This document shows positions 34,613 through 42,353 of a DNA stretch of 64,000 bases, piece by piece; position 1 is the stretch's first letter; each line of letters starts with the position of its first letter. Under the pieces are notes generated by a model. It was not told where the DNA came from. It did no database searches and worked only from the letters and a program-made list of their open reading frames with translations. The DNA lies in the NCBI GenBank assembly GCA_964276025.1, contig CAXYDD010000002.1:682001-746000 (forward strand). The letters are read 5' to 3'. The DNA comes from Porticoccus sp964276025. GTDB lineage: Bacteria > Pseudomonadota > Gammaproteobacteria > Pseudomonadales > Porticoccaceae. A program made the position numbers and the translations under genes.

Positions 34613-35317
34613 TTACGTCTCTGGTTTTCTTGAAATAGCCTTACTCAAAACTAAACCAAGTTCAAATAACAACCACATTGGTATCGCTAAAAGAATTTGT
34701 GAAATAACATCTGGTGGTGTTAATAGCATACCGAGGCTAAAACATAATACGAATATATAGGGGCGTTTTTTTCCAAGACGACTGGGGTCCACCAAGCCCA
34801 TCCAAGACAAAATAACAATCGCTACAGGAATTTCAAAACTTAATCCAAAAGCAAAAAAAAGTTTAAGGACAAAATCTAAATAACTGCGGATATCCGTCAT
34901 CACAAGGACACCATCTGGGCTTACGCTCGTGAAGAATGTGAACACTAAGGGGAAAACAAGATAGTAGGCAAAAGCCATCCCAGCATAAAATAACAACACA
35001 CTGGAGAGAAACAATGGAACTACTATCATTTTTTCTCGCTTATATAGACCAGGAGCAACAAAAGCCCAAACTTGATAAAGAATAAAAGGCATTGCTGCAA
35101 ATATTGATAACACTAGCGTTAGCTTGAATGGAGTCAAGAACGGTGAGGTGACATCGGTGGCAATCATCGAAGAATTTAATGGAAGATTCGCAACTAAAGG
35201 ATCGGATATATACAAATACAATTCGTTACTATAAGCGAATAATCCTAAAAAAATAAACAGCACAACGAGTATGCATTGCAGTAATCGGTTTCTCATCTCT
35301 AAAAGATGTGCAACCAT
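34613..35317 (-). CDS. tatC: Twin-arginine translocase subunit TatC (likely frameshifted at the extreme N-terminus)
   Basis: TatC recognises twin-arginine signal peptides and forms the core of the Tat exporter. Signature blocks are present: HLLEMRNRLL, MIATDVTSPFLTPFKL, YQVWAFVAPGLYKREK, FGLSFEIPV, KKRPYIFVL and GMLLTPPDVISQILLAIPMWLLFE; six TM segments. The open frame starts at an ATG (35317), but another ATG at 35348 overlaps the tatB stop in the usual ATGA way. Removing one T/A from the run at 35321-35324 joins the two as MNVKESLNKPMVAHLLEMRNRLL, close to E. coli TatC. So the true start is probably 35348 and this sequence has one extra base. Confidence 0.9.
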   Translation of the reverse strand: MVAHLLEMRNRLLQCILVVLFIFLGLFAYSNELYLYISDPLVANLPLNSSMIATDVTSPFLTPFKLTLVLSIFAAMPFILYQVWAFVAPGLYKREKMIVVPLFLSSVLLFYAGMAFAYYLVFPLVFTFFTSVSPDGVLVMTDIRSYLDFVLKLFFAFGLSFEIPVAIVILSWMGLVDPSRLGKKRPYIFVLCFSLGMLLTPPDVISQILLAIPMWLLFELGLVLSKAISRKPET

Positions 35318-35344
35318 CGGTTTTATTGAGGGACTCTTTAACGT

Positions 35345-35623
35345 TCATTTTGAGGTATTTTCAGGAGTATTTTTTTCAAATATTTTTTTTTCAGTCTTTG
35401 ATGTATTGAGATCTTGCATGATTTTTTCATTATGAAGTTGCCGCTTAATATCATCCATGCCTACCTCATCTTCAAGTTGCTGGCGGGCTGTGGAAAAAAC
35501 TTGCTTAATTCTCCCGACCCAGAGACTTACCTGACGAACAGCATGCGGAAGCCTTTTGGGCCCCATAACGACTAGAGACACCACCGCAATTAAGAGTATC
35601 TCCATGAAGCCAATATCAAACAT
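35345..35623 (-). CDS. tatB: Sec-independent translocase subunit TatB
   Basis: TatB works with TatC in substrate binding. N-terminal TM anchor with the TatB start MFDIGFMEILLIAVVSLVVMGPKRLPHAVRQVSLWVGRIK, then an amphipathic helix and a variable Lys/Glu-rich tail. Length 92 aa, rather short for TatB. Its stop codon overlaps the ATG at 35348 of tatC by four bases (ATGA). In a tatA-tatB-tatC order on the minus strand. Confidence 0.93.
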   Translation of the reverse strand: MFDIGFMEILLIAVVSLVVMGPKRLPHAVRQVSLWVGRIKQVFSTARQQLEDEVGMDDIKRQLHNEKIMQDLNTSKTEKKIFEKNTPENTSK

Positions 35624-35675
35624 AAGTTAACCCCATTTTCCCCTGTGCATAACGAACTATTCTACAGTTTCTTTT

Positions 35676-35861
35676 TTAGAATCTTTGATCTTTATTATTT
35701 GCAGGGGCGCTATCTTTGCTTGACACATCATTAGACACTGAGTCTTTGAATCCCTTTACAGCGCCTCCTAAATCAGAGCCTATATTACGTAATTTTTTGG
35801 TTCCAAAAATTATTGCAATAATGACTAAGATAATCAGTAATTCTTGCCATCCAGGTATCAT
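35676..35861 (-). CDS. tatA: Sec-independent translocase subunit TatA
   Basis: TatA oligomers form the translocation site. MIPGWQELLIILVIIAIIFGTKKLRNIGSDLGGAVKGFK is the classic TM helix, FG hinge and amphipathic helix. At 61 aa it is short; most TatA are 75-90. Just past position 56, shifting the frame by one base gives KDSKKETVE before a stop, a more usual TatA tail, so a small indel near 35695 is possible, though natural shortening is equally likely because the tail is variable. Confidence 0.9.
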   Translation of the reverse strand: MIPGWQELLIILVIIAIIFGTKKLRNIGSDLGGAVKGFKDSVSNDVSSKDSAPANNKDQRF

Positions 35862-35881
35862 AGTAGCTTCTCTTTTTTTAT

Positions 35882-36238
35882 TTAAATCATCCTAGCTAAA
35901 TTTCTATTTCTTTTTACGTTGTCTTTTTTCTTCAAGACCAGATAGAGCAAATCTTCGTTCCAATTCTTTAGCACAGAAGACGCGTCTTCACCTAAATAAG
36001 AGAGCATAACTAATGAGTGGAACCAAAGGTCTGCTGTTTCATAGACGAGTTTTTCCGTATTTCCACTTTGCTCTGCATCACGAGCAGCCAAAAGAGTTTC
36101 AACGCTCTCTTCACCAAGTTTCTCTAAAATCTTATTTAATCCTTGGTGATTTAGCGATGCTACATAAGAGTCTGCAGGGTCAGATTTTTTTCGATCTTCA
36201 ATGATCTCAGTCAGTTTGCTCAATACATCTATATTCAT
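35882..36238 (-). CDS. hisE: Phosphoribosyl-ATP pyrophosphatase
   Basis: Second step of histidine synthesis: hydrolyses PR-ATP to PR-AMP. The MazG-like helical fold shows LTEIIEDRKKSDPADSYVASL, GLNKILEKLGEESVETLLAARD and YETADLWFHSLVMLSYLG, with the acidic metal ligands E-E-x2-E and E-x3-D. Length 118 aa. The start overlaps the hisI stop by four bases (ATGA). Separate from hisI, as in pseudomonads (fused in E. coli). It is transcribed with tatABC downstream. Confidence 0.94.
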   Translation of the reverse strand: MNIDVLSKLTEIIEDRKKSDPADSYVASLNHQGLNKILEKLGEESVETLLAARDAEQSGNTEKLVYETADLWFHSLVMLSYLGEDASSVLKNWNEDLLYLVLKKKDNVKRNRNLARMI

Positions 36239-36618
36239 TTATAAATCTCTTTTGGGTCCTTAATAACAGGGTCGATGCTTATCCATTCATCATTTTTTAA
36301 AACTTTATAGAAGCATGACGTTCTGCCTGTATGACAAGATATCCCACCTACTTGCTCAACTTTTATAATTAATACATCACCATCACAGTCTAGGCGAATT
36401 TCTTTTATATATTGTATATGCCCCGACTCTTCTCCTTTGCGCCATAATTTTTTTCTAGATCGAGACCAGAAAACTGCACGTTGTTCTTTCACTGTGAGCT
36501 CTAATGCTTCTCTATTCATCCAAGCAAACATGAGCACTCTACTTGAGGTATCGTCCTGAACTATAACCGGAAATAAGCCATCCTCAGTCCACATAATATC
36601 ATTAAGAAATTTATTCAT
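36235..36618 (-). CDS. hisI: Phosphoribosyl-AMP cyclohydrolase
   Basis: Third step of histidine synthesis. Zinc and magnesium site motifs: VLMFAWMNREALELT, FWSRSRKKLWRKGEESGHIQ, IRLDCDGDVLIIKVEQ and GGISCHTGRTSCFY, with the conserved Cys and Asp ligands. The ATG at 36618 (MNKFLNDIMWTEDGLFP) aligns with pseudomonad HisI and gives 127 aa. The frame continues to an ATG at 36660, but AAGGA there is too close to the ATG. ATGA-coupled to hisE. Confidence 0.93.
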   Translation of the reverse strand: MNKFLNDIMWTEDGLFPVIVQDDTSSRVLMFAWMNREALELTVKEQRAVFWSRSRKKLWRKGEESGHIQYIKEIRLDCDGDVLIIKVEQVGGISCHTGRTSCFYKVLKNDEWISIDPVIKDPKEIYK

Positions 36619-36704
36619 AGTTAACATTATGACATCTGTTCCTATAACAGCAATATTCATTTCCTTCTAAATATTCTAGGAGTATATAATTATTGAAAGG
36701 AGCA

Positions 36705-38312
36705 CTACTTAAAAAGTAGTATTAATAATCCAATTCCGACAAGTAGTAGACTATTTTGGGGTATATTATTTGTCATCTCTACCCAATCTGAAAAGCCCAA
36801 ACTGAGACCGCCTCCAATAAAAGTGAACCCAATCCAGCGATAAAAAACAAACTTTTTTGGTTCAGATTTTATTGGAACGAGTTCCTCAGATTTTTTATTA
36901 TTTTTTTGAATATTCTCTAGGTTTTGAAAAATCATCTGCGGTATCTGCGGTAATTGCTCTAACCACTCAGGACCATATCGTTTTAATTTCTCTATAAAGG
37001 CTTTTGGTTTAAATCTATTCTTAAGCCAACGCTCAAGGAAAGGGTGAGCTGTTTCCCATAAATCTAGATCAGGATATAACTGGCGACCTAAGCCTTCAAT
37101 ATTAAGTAGTGTCTTCTGAAGCAACACCAGAGACGGCTGAACTTCCATATCAAACCGTCGAGCAGTTTGAAATAGGTTAACCAAAAGATAACCGAATGAA
37201 ATTTCCTTTAATGGGAGGCCAAAAATAGGCTCACACACCGATCTGATAGCAGCGGTAAAGTCACCTACATTGGTTTCCTTGGGAACCCAGCCAGATAAAA
37301 TATGTAATTCTGCAACCTGCTTATAATCGCGTCGAAAAATAGCTAGTAAGTTTCTTGCTAGATAATACTGATCAGCATCTGAAAGAGTCCCTATAATTGC
37401 ACAGTCTATCGCTAAATACTTAGGCTCTTTCGGTTTGCTATAATCAACAAAAATATTTCCCGGATGCATATCAGCATGAAAAAAATTATGCTCAAAAACT
37501 TGCATAAAAAAGATTTCCACACCTCTTTCAGCCAAAATCTTAAAATCAACATCATGTTTTCTTAATGTAGCTATATCGGTTACAGGTGCAGCATAAATTT
37601 GCTCCATGACCATAACCTTTTGATTAGTATACTCCCAATAAATACTGGGGACATAAAGCATAGTGGAGTCTTGGAAGTTGCGTCTGAGCATAGAAGCATT
37701 AGCCGCTTCTCTTTGTAAATTTAATTCATCAAAAATTGTTATTTTATAGTCACTTACTATTTCTGTAAGCTTCATTCTTCGTCCATCTAAAGTATTATTT
37801 TCTAACCATTTAGCTATAGAAAGCATTAGTTCAATATCTTGTTCTATGATGCGCTCAATACCAGGTCGAATAACTTTTACTACCACCTTCTCACCATTTG
37901 GTAATATAGCAGAATGGACTTGTGCAACTGATGCTGAGGCGAGTGGCTGGCGGTCAAAACTTAAGAAAAGATCACTAATTTTTTTACCAAGGGCTTCCTC
38001 CACTATATTCATGAAAACTTCGTTATCAAAGGGAGGAACATCATCTTGAAGTCTGCTCAGTTCACTACAAATATCCGGGGGAATTAAATCTGGTCTTGTA
38101 GAGAGAAGTTGCCCAAATTTTATGAATATAGGCCCGAGACTCTCAAGAGCACATCTTAGTCTTTCCCCTCTAGTTTTTTTAGCCTTAGGAAATATTTTTG
38201 TGAACAACAGCAATATTCTTAATCTATAGGGGAGCTTGCCTCTATTGATGAAAGTATCAAGACGGTAGCGAATACAAACACCAATAATTGTAGTTAAACG
38301 ATTAATTTTCAT
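36705..38312 (-). CDS. ubiB: Ubiquinone biosynthesis ABC1-family kinase-like protein UbiB
   Basis: An atypical kinase/ATPase required for ubiquinone synthesis, thought to act on membrane-bound intermediates or on the Ubi complex. Hallmark KxGQ motif: FIKFGQLLSTRPDLIPPDI (Lys65-Gln68). The Ala-rich loop SVAQVHSAILPNGEKVVVKVIRPG, the catalytic FFHADMHPGNIFVDY and the DFG-like IDCAIIGTLS are all present. Two C-terminal hydrophobic segments (about 485-530) would anchor it in the inner membrane. Length 535 aa, matching E. coli UbiB. Six bases separate it from ubiJ. Confidence 0.95.
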   Translation of the reverse strand: MKINRLTTIIGVCIRYRLDTFINRGKLPYRLRILLLFTKIFPKAKKTRGERLRCALESLGPIFIKFGQLLSTRPDLIPPDICSELSRLQDDVPPFDNEVFMNIVEEALGKKISDLFLSFDRQPLASASVAQVHSAILPNGEKVVVKVIRPGIERIIEQDIELMLSIAKWLENNTLDGRRMKLTEIVSDYKITIFDELNLQREAANASMLRRNFQDSTMLYVPSIYWEYTNQKVMVMEQIYAAPVTDIATLRKHDVDFKILAERGVEIFFMQVFEHNFFHADMHPGNIFVDYSKPKEPKYLAIDCAIIGTLSDADQYYLARNLLAIFRRDYKQVAELHILSGWVPKETNVGDFTAAIRSVCEPIFGLPLKEISFGYLLVNLFQTARRFDMEVQPSLVLLQKTLLNIEGLGRQLYPDLDLWETAHPFLERWLKNRFKPKAFIEKLKRYGPEWLEQLPQIPQMIFQNLENIQKNNKKSEELVPIKSEPKKFVFYRWIGFTFIGGGLSLGFSDWVEMTNNIPQNSLLLVGIGLLILLFK

Positions 38313-38318
38313 TATTCT

Positions 38319-38996
38319 TTAATTCATCCCTTCTTCGCCCTGAGTGATAACTTTTTTTGGGATTAAATTATTAAGTTTAGTTTTAAGCTTATTTACCTGA
38401 AGAGCAAGGCGCTCAACTTCATTTTGAATTTTTTTGACAGAATTACCGAAATCAGCAGCTTCAACAGGGCTTGGTATTATTTGGATTTCTTCCTGTCCGA
38501 ACTCAATAGCCACTTTAGTTGTTCGTTTAAGTATATTTCTCTTCCATTGAAGAGATGATCTGACTGATTTCCCAATTGCATATGCAGGAATATCTCCAAT
38601 TATGTCAGAGAGCGCAGTCTCCCAATCGATATCTAAATTTTTAAATAGTTTTTGAAGCTGGCTTAATACTTCTTGATCACCAGAAACATCTATACCGGAA
38701 TCGAAAAATGATACCTGTTTATCTATATTGATAGATAAAGCCCCAAAAGACAAAGCAGTCCCACTAATTGTCAGATCTACAAAATCTTCATATTGTTTTT
38801 TTAGCTGAATTGACTCCTTTTCAAATAAAATATACAGCGATAGTTCTGGGGTTACGCATTTTATTTTGATAACTTTTCCATGCAAATCACTACAGCTAGA
38901 TCGAGTAGAGGGATCGTAATCCATAGCCTTATTTACTAGTGATTCAAGCGCTTCTATTTCAGGGTTTATAGTAGGCCTAGAAATTTTTTTTTTCAT
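38319..38996 (-). CDS. ubiJ: Ubiquinone biosynthesis accessory factor UbiJ (SCP2 domain)
   Basis: UbiJ carries an SCP2 lipid-binding domain and organises the soluble Ubi metabolon. The N-terminal half shows the SCP2 pattern (VIKIKCVTPELSLYILFE, DLTISGTALSFGAL). The C-terminal half has the UbiJ features DWETALSDIIGDIPAYAIGKSVRS and a terminal coiled-coil (VKKIQNEVERLALQVNKLKTKLNNL). Start: ATG at 38996 preferred; a TTG at 39011 overlaps the ubiE stop and could also be used. Between ubiE and ubiB, the standard gammaproteobacterial order. Confidence 0.9.
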   Translation of the reverse strand: MKKKISRPTINPEIEALESLVNKAMDYDPSTRSSCSDLHGKVIKIKCVTPELSLYILFEKESIQLKKQYEDFVDLTISGTALSFGALSINIDKQVSFFDSGIDVSGDQEVLSQLQKLFKNLDIDWETALSDIIGDIPAYAIGKSVRSSLQWKRNILKRTTKVAIEFGQEEIQIIPSPVEAADFGNSVKKIQNEVERLALQVNKLKTKLNNLIPKKVITQGEEGMN

Positions 38997-39007
38997 AAAA
39001 TTTAAAA

Positions 39008-39757
39008 TCAAGTTTTAAAACCCCTGTGCAAACAAACAATTCCACCAGTCATATTATGGTATTCTGTACTCGAGAAATTTGCTTGTATCATCATATCCTT
39101 CAGAGTGGACTGATCTGGATGCATGCGTATTGATTCTGCTAAATATTGGTAGCTTTCAGAATCATTTGCTACGAGTTTTCCAATTTTTGGGAGTAAGTTG
39201 AATGAATAGAAGTCATATGCTTTTTTTAGAAGTGCATTAGATGGTTTGGAAAACTCTAATATTAACAATCTGCCACCAGGCTTAAGAATACGATACATGG
39301 ACTTAAGCGCCATATCTTTATCGGTTACATTTCTTAGACCAAAAGCAATAGTTATGCAATCAAACGTATTATCTGGAAACGGCAAATTTTGAGCATCACC
39401 TAGTGCATAGAAAACTTGATTTGAGGAGCCCATATCGATTAACTTATCTCGCCCAATTTTTAACATAGATTCATTGATATCTACTAGGATAACTTTACCT
39501 TTATTCCCTACTATTTTTGAAAACTGAGCAGTCAAATCACCTGTACCACCTGCAACATCTAAAACTGATTGACCATCCCTTACCCCTGATAAACTGATAG
39601 TATAGCGTTTCCATAATCTGTGAACGCCCCCAGACATCAAGTCATTCATTACGTCATATTTCCCAGCTACAGAATGAAATACATCAGCTACTTTAGATGC
39701 CTTTTCTTCAATAGGAACTTTTTTAAAGCCAAAATGTGTTGTTTTGTTATCTTTCAT
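39008..39757 (-). CDS. ubiE: Ubiquinone/menaquinone biosynthesis C-methyltransferase UbiE
   Basis: A SAM-dependent methyltransferase that C-methylates the quinone ring precursor. Motifs: THFGFKKVPIEEKASKVADVFHSVAGKYDVMNDLMS, the SAM site VLDVAGGTGDLT (residues 65-76), GDAQNLPFPDNTFD and IAFGLRNVTDKD. Length 249 aa. First gene of a minus-strand run ubiE-ubiJ-ubiB and probably hisI-hisE-tatABC. A good promoter lies about 30 bases upstream. Confidence 0.96.
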   Translation of the reverse strand: MKDNKTTHFGFKKVPIEEKASKVADVFHSVAGKYDVMNDLMSGGVHRLWKRYTISLSGVRDGQSVLDVAGGTGDLTAQFSKIVGNKGKVILVDINESMLKIGRDKLIDMGSSNQVFYALGDAQNLPFPDNTFDCITIAFGLRNVTDKDMALKSMYRILKPGGRLLILEFSKPSNALLKKAYDFYSFNLLPKIGKLVANDSESYQYLAESIRMHPDQSTLKDMMIQANFSSTEYHNMTGGIVCLHRGFKT

Positions 39758-39786
39758 AATAAAAATATATTTTCTTAAGTAAATTC

Positions 39787-39815
39787 ATTATACACCTGAG
39801 GCGATCTAGTGTCCT
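39787..39815 (-). promoter_or_regulatory. Sigma-70-type promoter for the ubiE run
   Basis: On the minus strand, AGGACA (39815-39810) and a perfect TATAAT (39792-39787) are separated by 17 bases. Transcription would start near 39780, about 22 bases before the ubiE ATG. Flanking arms CCTGAGG and CCTCGGG form an imperfect inverted repeat across the -35 region. Confidence 0.5.
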
Positions 39816-39983
39816 CGGGGTTTTGATTAATGATTTAATCATTATTGTTAATCACTACTAAATTTAATTTAAATTCTCTATTCGACCATTAATTTTTATG
39901 CACTTAATATCGTATAATGCTTACTAAAATGGTATGTTACTACAATAAAATTTAATTACTAATTTTGTAAAATTTAAAGGTAC

Positions 39984-41036
39984 ATGAAAAAAATGCGCTT
40001 AATTACTATATCTCTACTTCTTCTTATGATGTCTGCATGTACAACTTTAAAAGAGTCAGAATATTTGGCTCCGTTCATAAAAGAAAAGCCATCTATGCTT
40101 CTTCCTCCTCCTAAAGGCATAGAAATATCTGGTGATAAAAATACCATTAAGTTAGAAAATCGAGCTGTGGTCCCATACTTTGAGGTTATTTTTTATAATA
40201 AAAACAATCCTGTGTACACTAAGGTTGGAGCAGAAAAAGAGATAATAAAATCAAAGGTACTTAAGTTATCTGAAGAATTGATGCAAAAGATTACAGATGA
40301 GGCTTATGAGAACTTTATATTAGAGATCAAAAAACAAGGTATCGAAATACTTCCAATTGAATCTTTAAGTAGCTCTCCAACTTATTCTAGCTTTTCAGAT
40401 CCTGGATTGATAGAGCTTAAAGAGACAGTCTTTGGTCCAGGAGCTAAATCTGTATCCCCAACAGGGATGAGATCATCTAACTTGGATGAGAGTAGAGGTA
40501 AACAAATAAGCAAAATTATGGATGAAATGAATGCTTCGGTTATGAATATAACTTTATATGTGACTCATATTGACAAAAAACTCGACCCTAGAAATCAATC
40601 TCCATATAGTATAGATGTAGAGCAAAAGATTTCTGTTATCAAGGGATCCCGAATGCAGTTTTTTGGATTACAGGCTTCGAAATGTGAAGGATATTGTTCA
40701 AGCCCTGTTGTGAACGTTAAGTTAGGAAAATCTATTAAAAGTTCCTCAAAAGTTGGAATTCTCAAGAGAGCTGCTAGTACATCTTCGAAAAAACAATTAA
40801 AACAAAAAACAAGTCCCAGTGACACGAACCTTAAGTCCCAAGCTGTTGATCTAGGTGGAAAAGCTATGAATTGGATTTCAACACTATCAGAAAAGAATGA
40901 AGATCTTCGATCGTACGAGCTTCGTATTGATCCAGTTAAGTACGAAAAGGTTGTTGGGAGGCTCTTGCAAGATGTGACTGAAAAATTAGTTAAGGAAATA
41001 ACCTTTGCTGATCAAGAAAAAGCTTCAAGCGAATAA
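39984..41036 (+). CDS. Lipoprotein of unknown function
   Basis: A 350 aa protein with a signal peptide ending in a lipobox (MMSAC, lipid attachment at Cys19). I do not recognise the family. Residues 20-130 are mixed. A low-complexity Ser-rich segment lies near 125-165. Residues 170-260 contain possible strands (NASVMNITLYVTHI, PYSIDVEQKISVIKG) and two Cys (CEGYC at about 236-240). The final 60 residues (SYELRIDPVKYEKVVGRLLQDVTEKLVKEI) look helical. The start is ATG at 39984 with AAAGG upstream. It is a single gene between the divergent ubiE run and the convergent GFA gene. Probably periplasm-facing; the role is unknown. Confidence 0.7.
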   Translation: MKKMRLITISLLLLMMSACTTLKESEYLAPFIKEKPSMLLPPPKGIEISGDKNTIKLENRAVVPYFEVIFYNKNNPVYTKVGAEKEIIKSKVLKLSEELMQKITDEAYENFILEIKKQGIEILPIESLSSSPTYSSFSDPGLIELKETVFGPGAKSVSPTGMRSSNLDESRGKQISKIMDEMNASVMNITLYVTHIDKKLDPRNQSPYSIDVEQKISVIKGSRMQFFGLQASKCEGYCSSPVVNVKLGKSIKSSSKVGILKRAASTSSKKQLKQKTSPSDTNLKSQAVDLGGKAMNWISTLSEKNEDLRSYELRIDPVKYEKVVGRLLQDVTEKLVKEITFADQEKASSE

Positions 41037-41083
41037 AAAAAACATCTATAACTTTAACGATTAGTTCTTATTTTGTTGGTAGC

Positions 41084-41485
41084 TTATCGTGTTTTACCAG
41101 AGTCGCTCGAATCTTTGAACCATGATGCCTTAGAGCCCCAGAAAATATTTTGTGAAGGGCTTATTGGTGTATCCGAATCGGTTGTACCTGCAGGAATTAC
41201 AATAGCCTTATTTGTTTTAGCTTTCCATGGAAGCGAGGAGCCACAATTTTTGCAAAAAGATGTTGCAAAGTGTTTAGTTTCTTTCGGTTCAAATCTTCCA
41301 ACTAAGTCTCTTCCAGTTATCCACTTGAAATGATCTATGGCAACTAATATATTTGAGGCGAAAGCACTACCTGTGAATTTTCTGCATCTGCTGCAGTGGC
41401 AGTATTGAAAAATGCCTAAATTCCCAGAAAATTCATAGGAGACTTTGCCGCAGAGACAAGAGCCACTGGTTGTTTTATTTTGCAT
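41084..41485 (-). CDS. GFA-family (CENP-V/GFA) zinc-binding protein
   Basis: A protein of about 133 aa with the GFA-family zinc pattern: SCLCGKVSYEF, YCHCSRCRKFTGSAFASN, and a second CxxC in SFCKNCGSSLP. The founding member is glutathione-dependent formaldehyde-activating enzyme, but most family members are uncharacterised. I chose the ATG at 41485 (MQNKTTSGSCLCG) since it gives the family start and overlaps the upstream glutaredoxin gene by only 11 bases. The frame is open to 41521. The glutaredoxin neighbour fits a thiol-linked role. Confidence 0.82.
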   Translation of the reverse strand: MQNKTTSGSCLCGKVSYEFSGNLGIFQYCHCSRCRKFTGSAFASNILVAIDHFKWITGRDLVGRFEPKETKHFATSFCKNCGSSLPWKAKTNKAIVIPAGTTDSDTPISPSQNIFWGSKASWFKDSSDSGKTR

Positions 41486-41864
41486 TATTAGCCTCTTGGG
41501 CTTCGGGTATTTGAGACTCAAGAAAACTTATAATACTTGATGATTCATACATCCAAGTTATAGCTTCATCACTGTTCTGTATTTTTAGACAAGGCACCTT
41601 AAGTATACCTCCACCTTCCATTAAATCTTGCATTCCAGTTTCGCAATTCCTTGGATCTACAAGCTTTAAAGATAAGTTATATTTTTTCATTACTCTACGG
41701 ACTTTTACACAAAAAGGACAAGCAGGGTAGTGAAATAATGTATAACCTGCGAACTGTTGATCTATTTCATTTTGCAAGACAGAATTCCTTGTTATAGATT
41801 TCGGAGAAAAAACCCAGTTTAGAAATAATATTAAAGATCCTAAAATCCATCGAATTCCAGCCAT
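41475..41864 (-). CDS. Membrane-anchored glutaredoxin-like protein
   Basis: A 129 aa protein: an N-terminal hydrophobic segment (residues 4-20, WILGSLILFLNWVF), then a GST-N/glutaredoxin fold with YTLFHYPACPFCVKVRRVM carrying the dithiol CPFC (Cys49, Cys52). VPCLKIQNSDEAITWMYESSSIISFLE includes the cis-Pro equivalent (VPCL) that binds glutathione. The TM segment would tether it to the membrane. The overlap with the GFA gene suggests co-production. Specific substrates unknown. Confidence 0.8.
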   Translation of the reverse strand: MAGIRWILGSLILFLNWVFSPKSITRNSVLQNEIDQQFAGYTLFHYPACPFCVKVRRVMKKYNLSLKLVDPRNCETGMQDLMEGGGILKVPCLKIQNSDEAITWMYESSSIISFLESQIPEAQEANNAK

Positions 41865-41931
41865 AACCGTACCTTTTTATTGAATTTTAATTATCCGTCT
41901 AAGTACCGATTTAGAGGGCTCTCAAGTTTTT

Positions 41932-42306
41932 TTAAATAAGCTCAATAATCTGGAAGTTTGGGTCACGATATTTGCCAGATTCACTTAATGCTTTTAGGTA
42001 GTCATTCCAATATTTATTATAATTAATAGCAAGATCATATAGATATTCCCATGTGAATATACCGCTACTGTGATTATCACTAAAGGTAAATCTTAAGGCG
42101 TAATTTCCAATAGATTCAATAGCAGAAATTTTAACAAATTCTTTTCCATGCTGAAGGATCCCTTGTCCCTTTCCATGACCTTTTACTTCTGCACTCGGTG
42201 AATGGACACGTAGATACTCGCCGGACAGAAGAAAACTGCCTATTTTTTCATACTCTAAGCATAAATTGCCATCTTTTTTGTTTAGCTTGATTTGTTTTGG
42301 AATCAC
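41932..42306 (-). CDS. DUF971 (GBBH-like N-terminal domain) protein
   Basis: A 124 aa protein of the DUF971 family, which is commonly encoded next to hslUV in gammaproteobacteria and resembles the N-terminal domain of gamma-butyrobetaine hydroxylase. Recognisable: LEYEKIGSFLLSGEYLRVHSPSAEVKGH, VKISAIESIGNYALRFTFSDNHSSGIFTWEYLYDLA. The function is unknown; an iron-sulfur or metal role has been suggested for relatives. It lies 47 bases after hslU on the same strand. Confidence 0.85.
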   Translation of the reverse strand: MIPKQIKLNKKDGNLCLEYEKIGSFLLSGEYLRVHSPSAEVKGHGKGQGILQHGKEFVKISAIESIGNYALRFTFSDNHSSGIFTWEYLYDLAINYNKYWNDYLKALSESGKYRDPNFQIIELI

Positions 42307-42353
42307 TTATTTCCTATTTTTTTATAATATTTATATCTGATCAATTTTTTAAA

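Noticed and set aside
34509..34760. 83-codon plus-strand frame after the thiamine kinase
   Set aside because: It overlaps the kinase in another frame and reads antisense through tatC.
41073..41333. 86-codon plus-strand frame
   Set aside because: It is the antisense of the GFA gene and has no family features.
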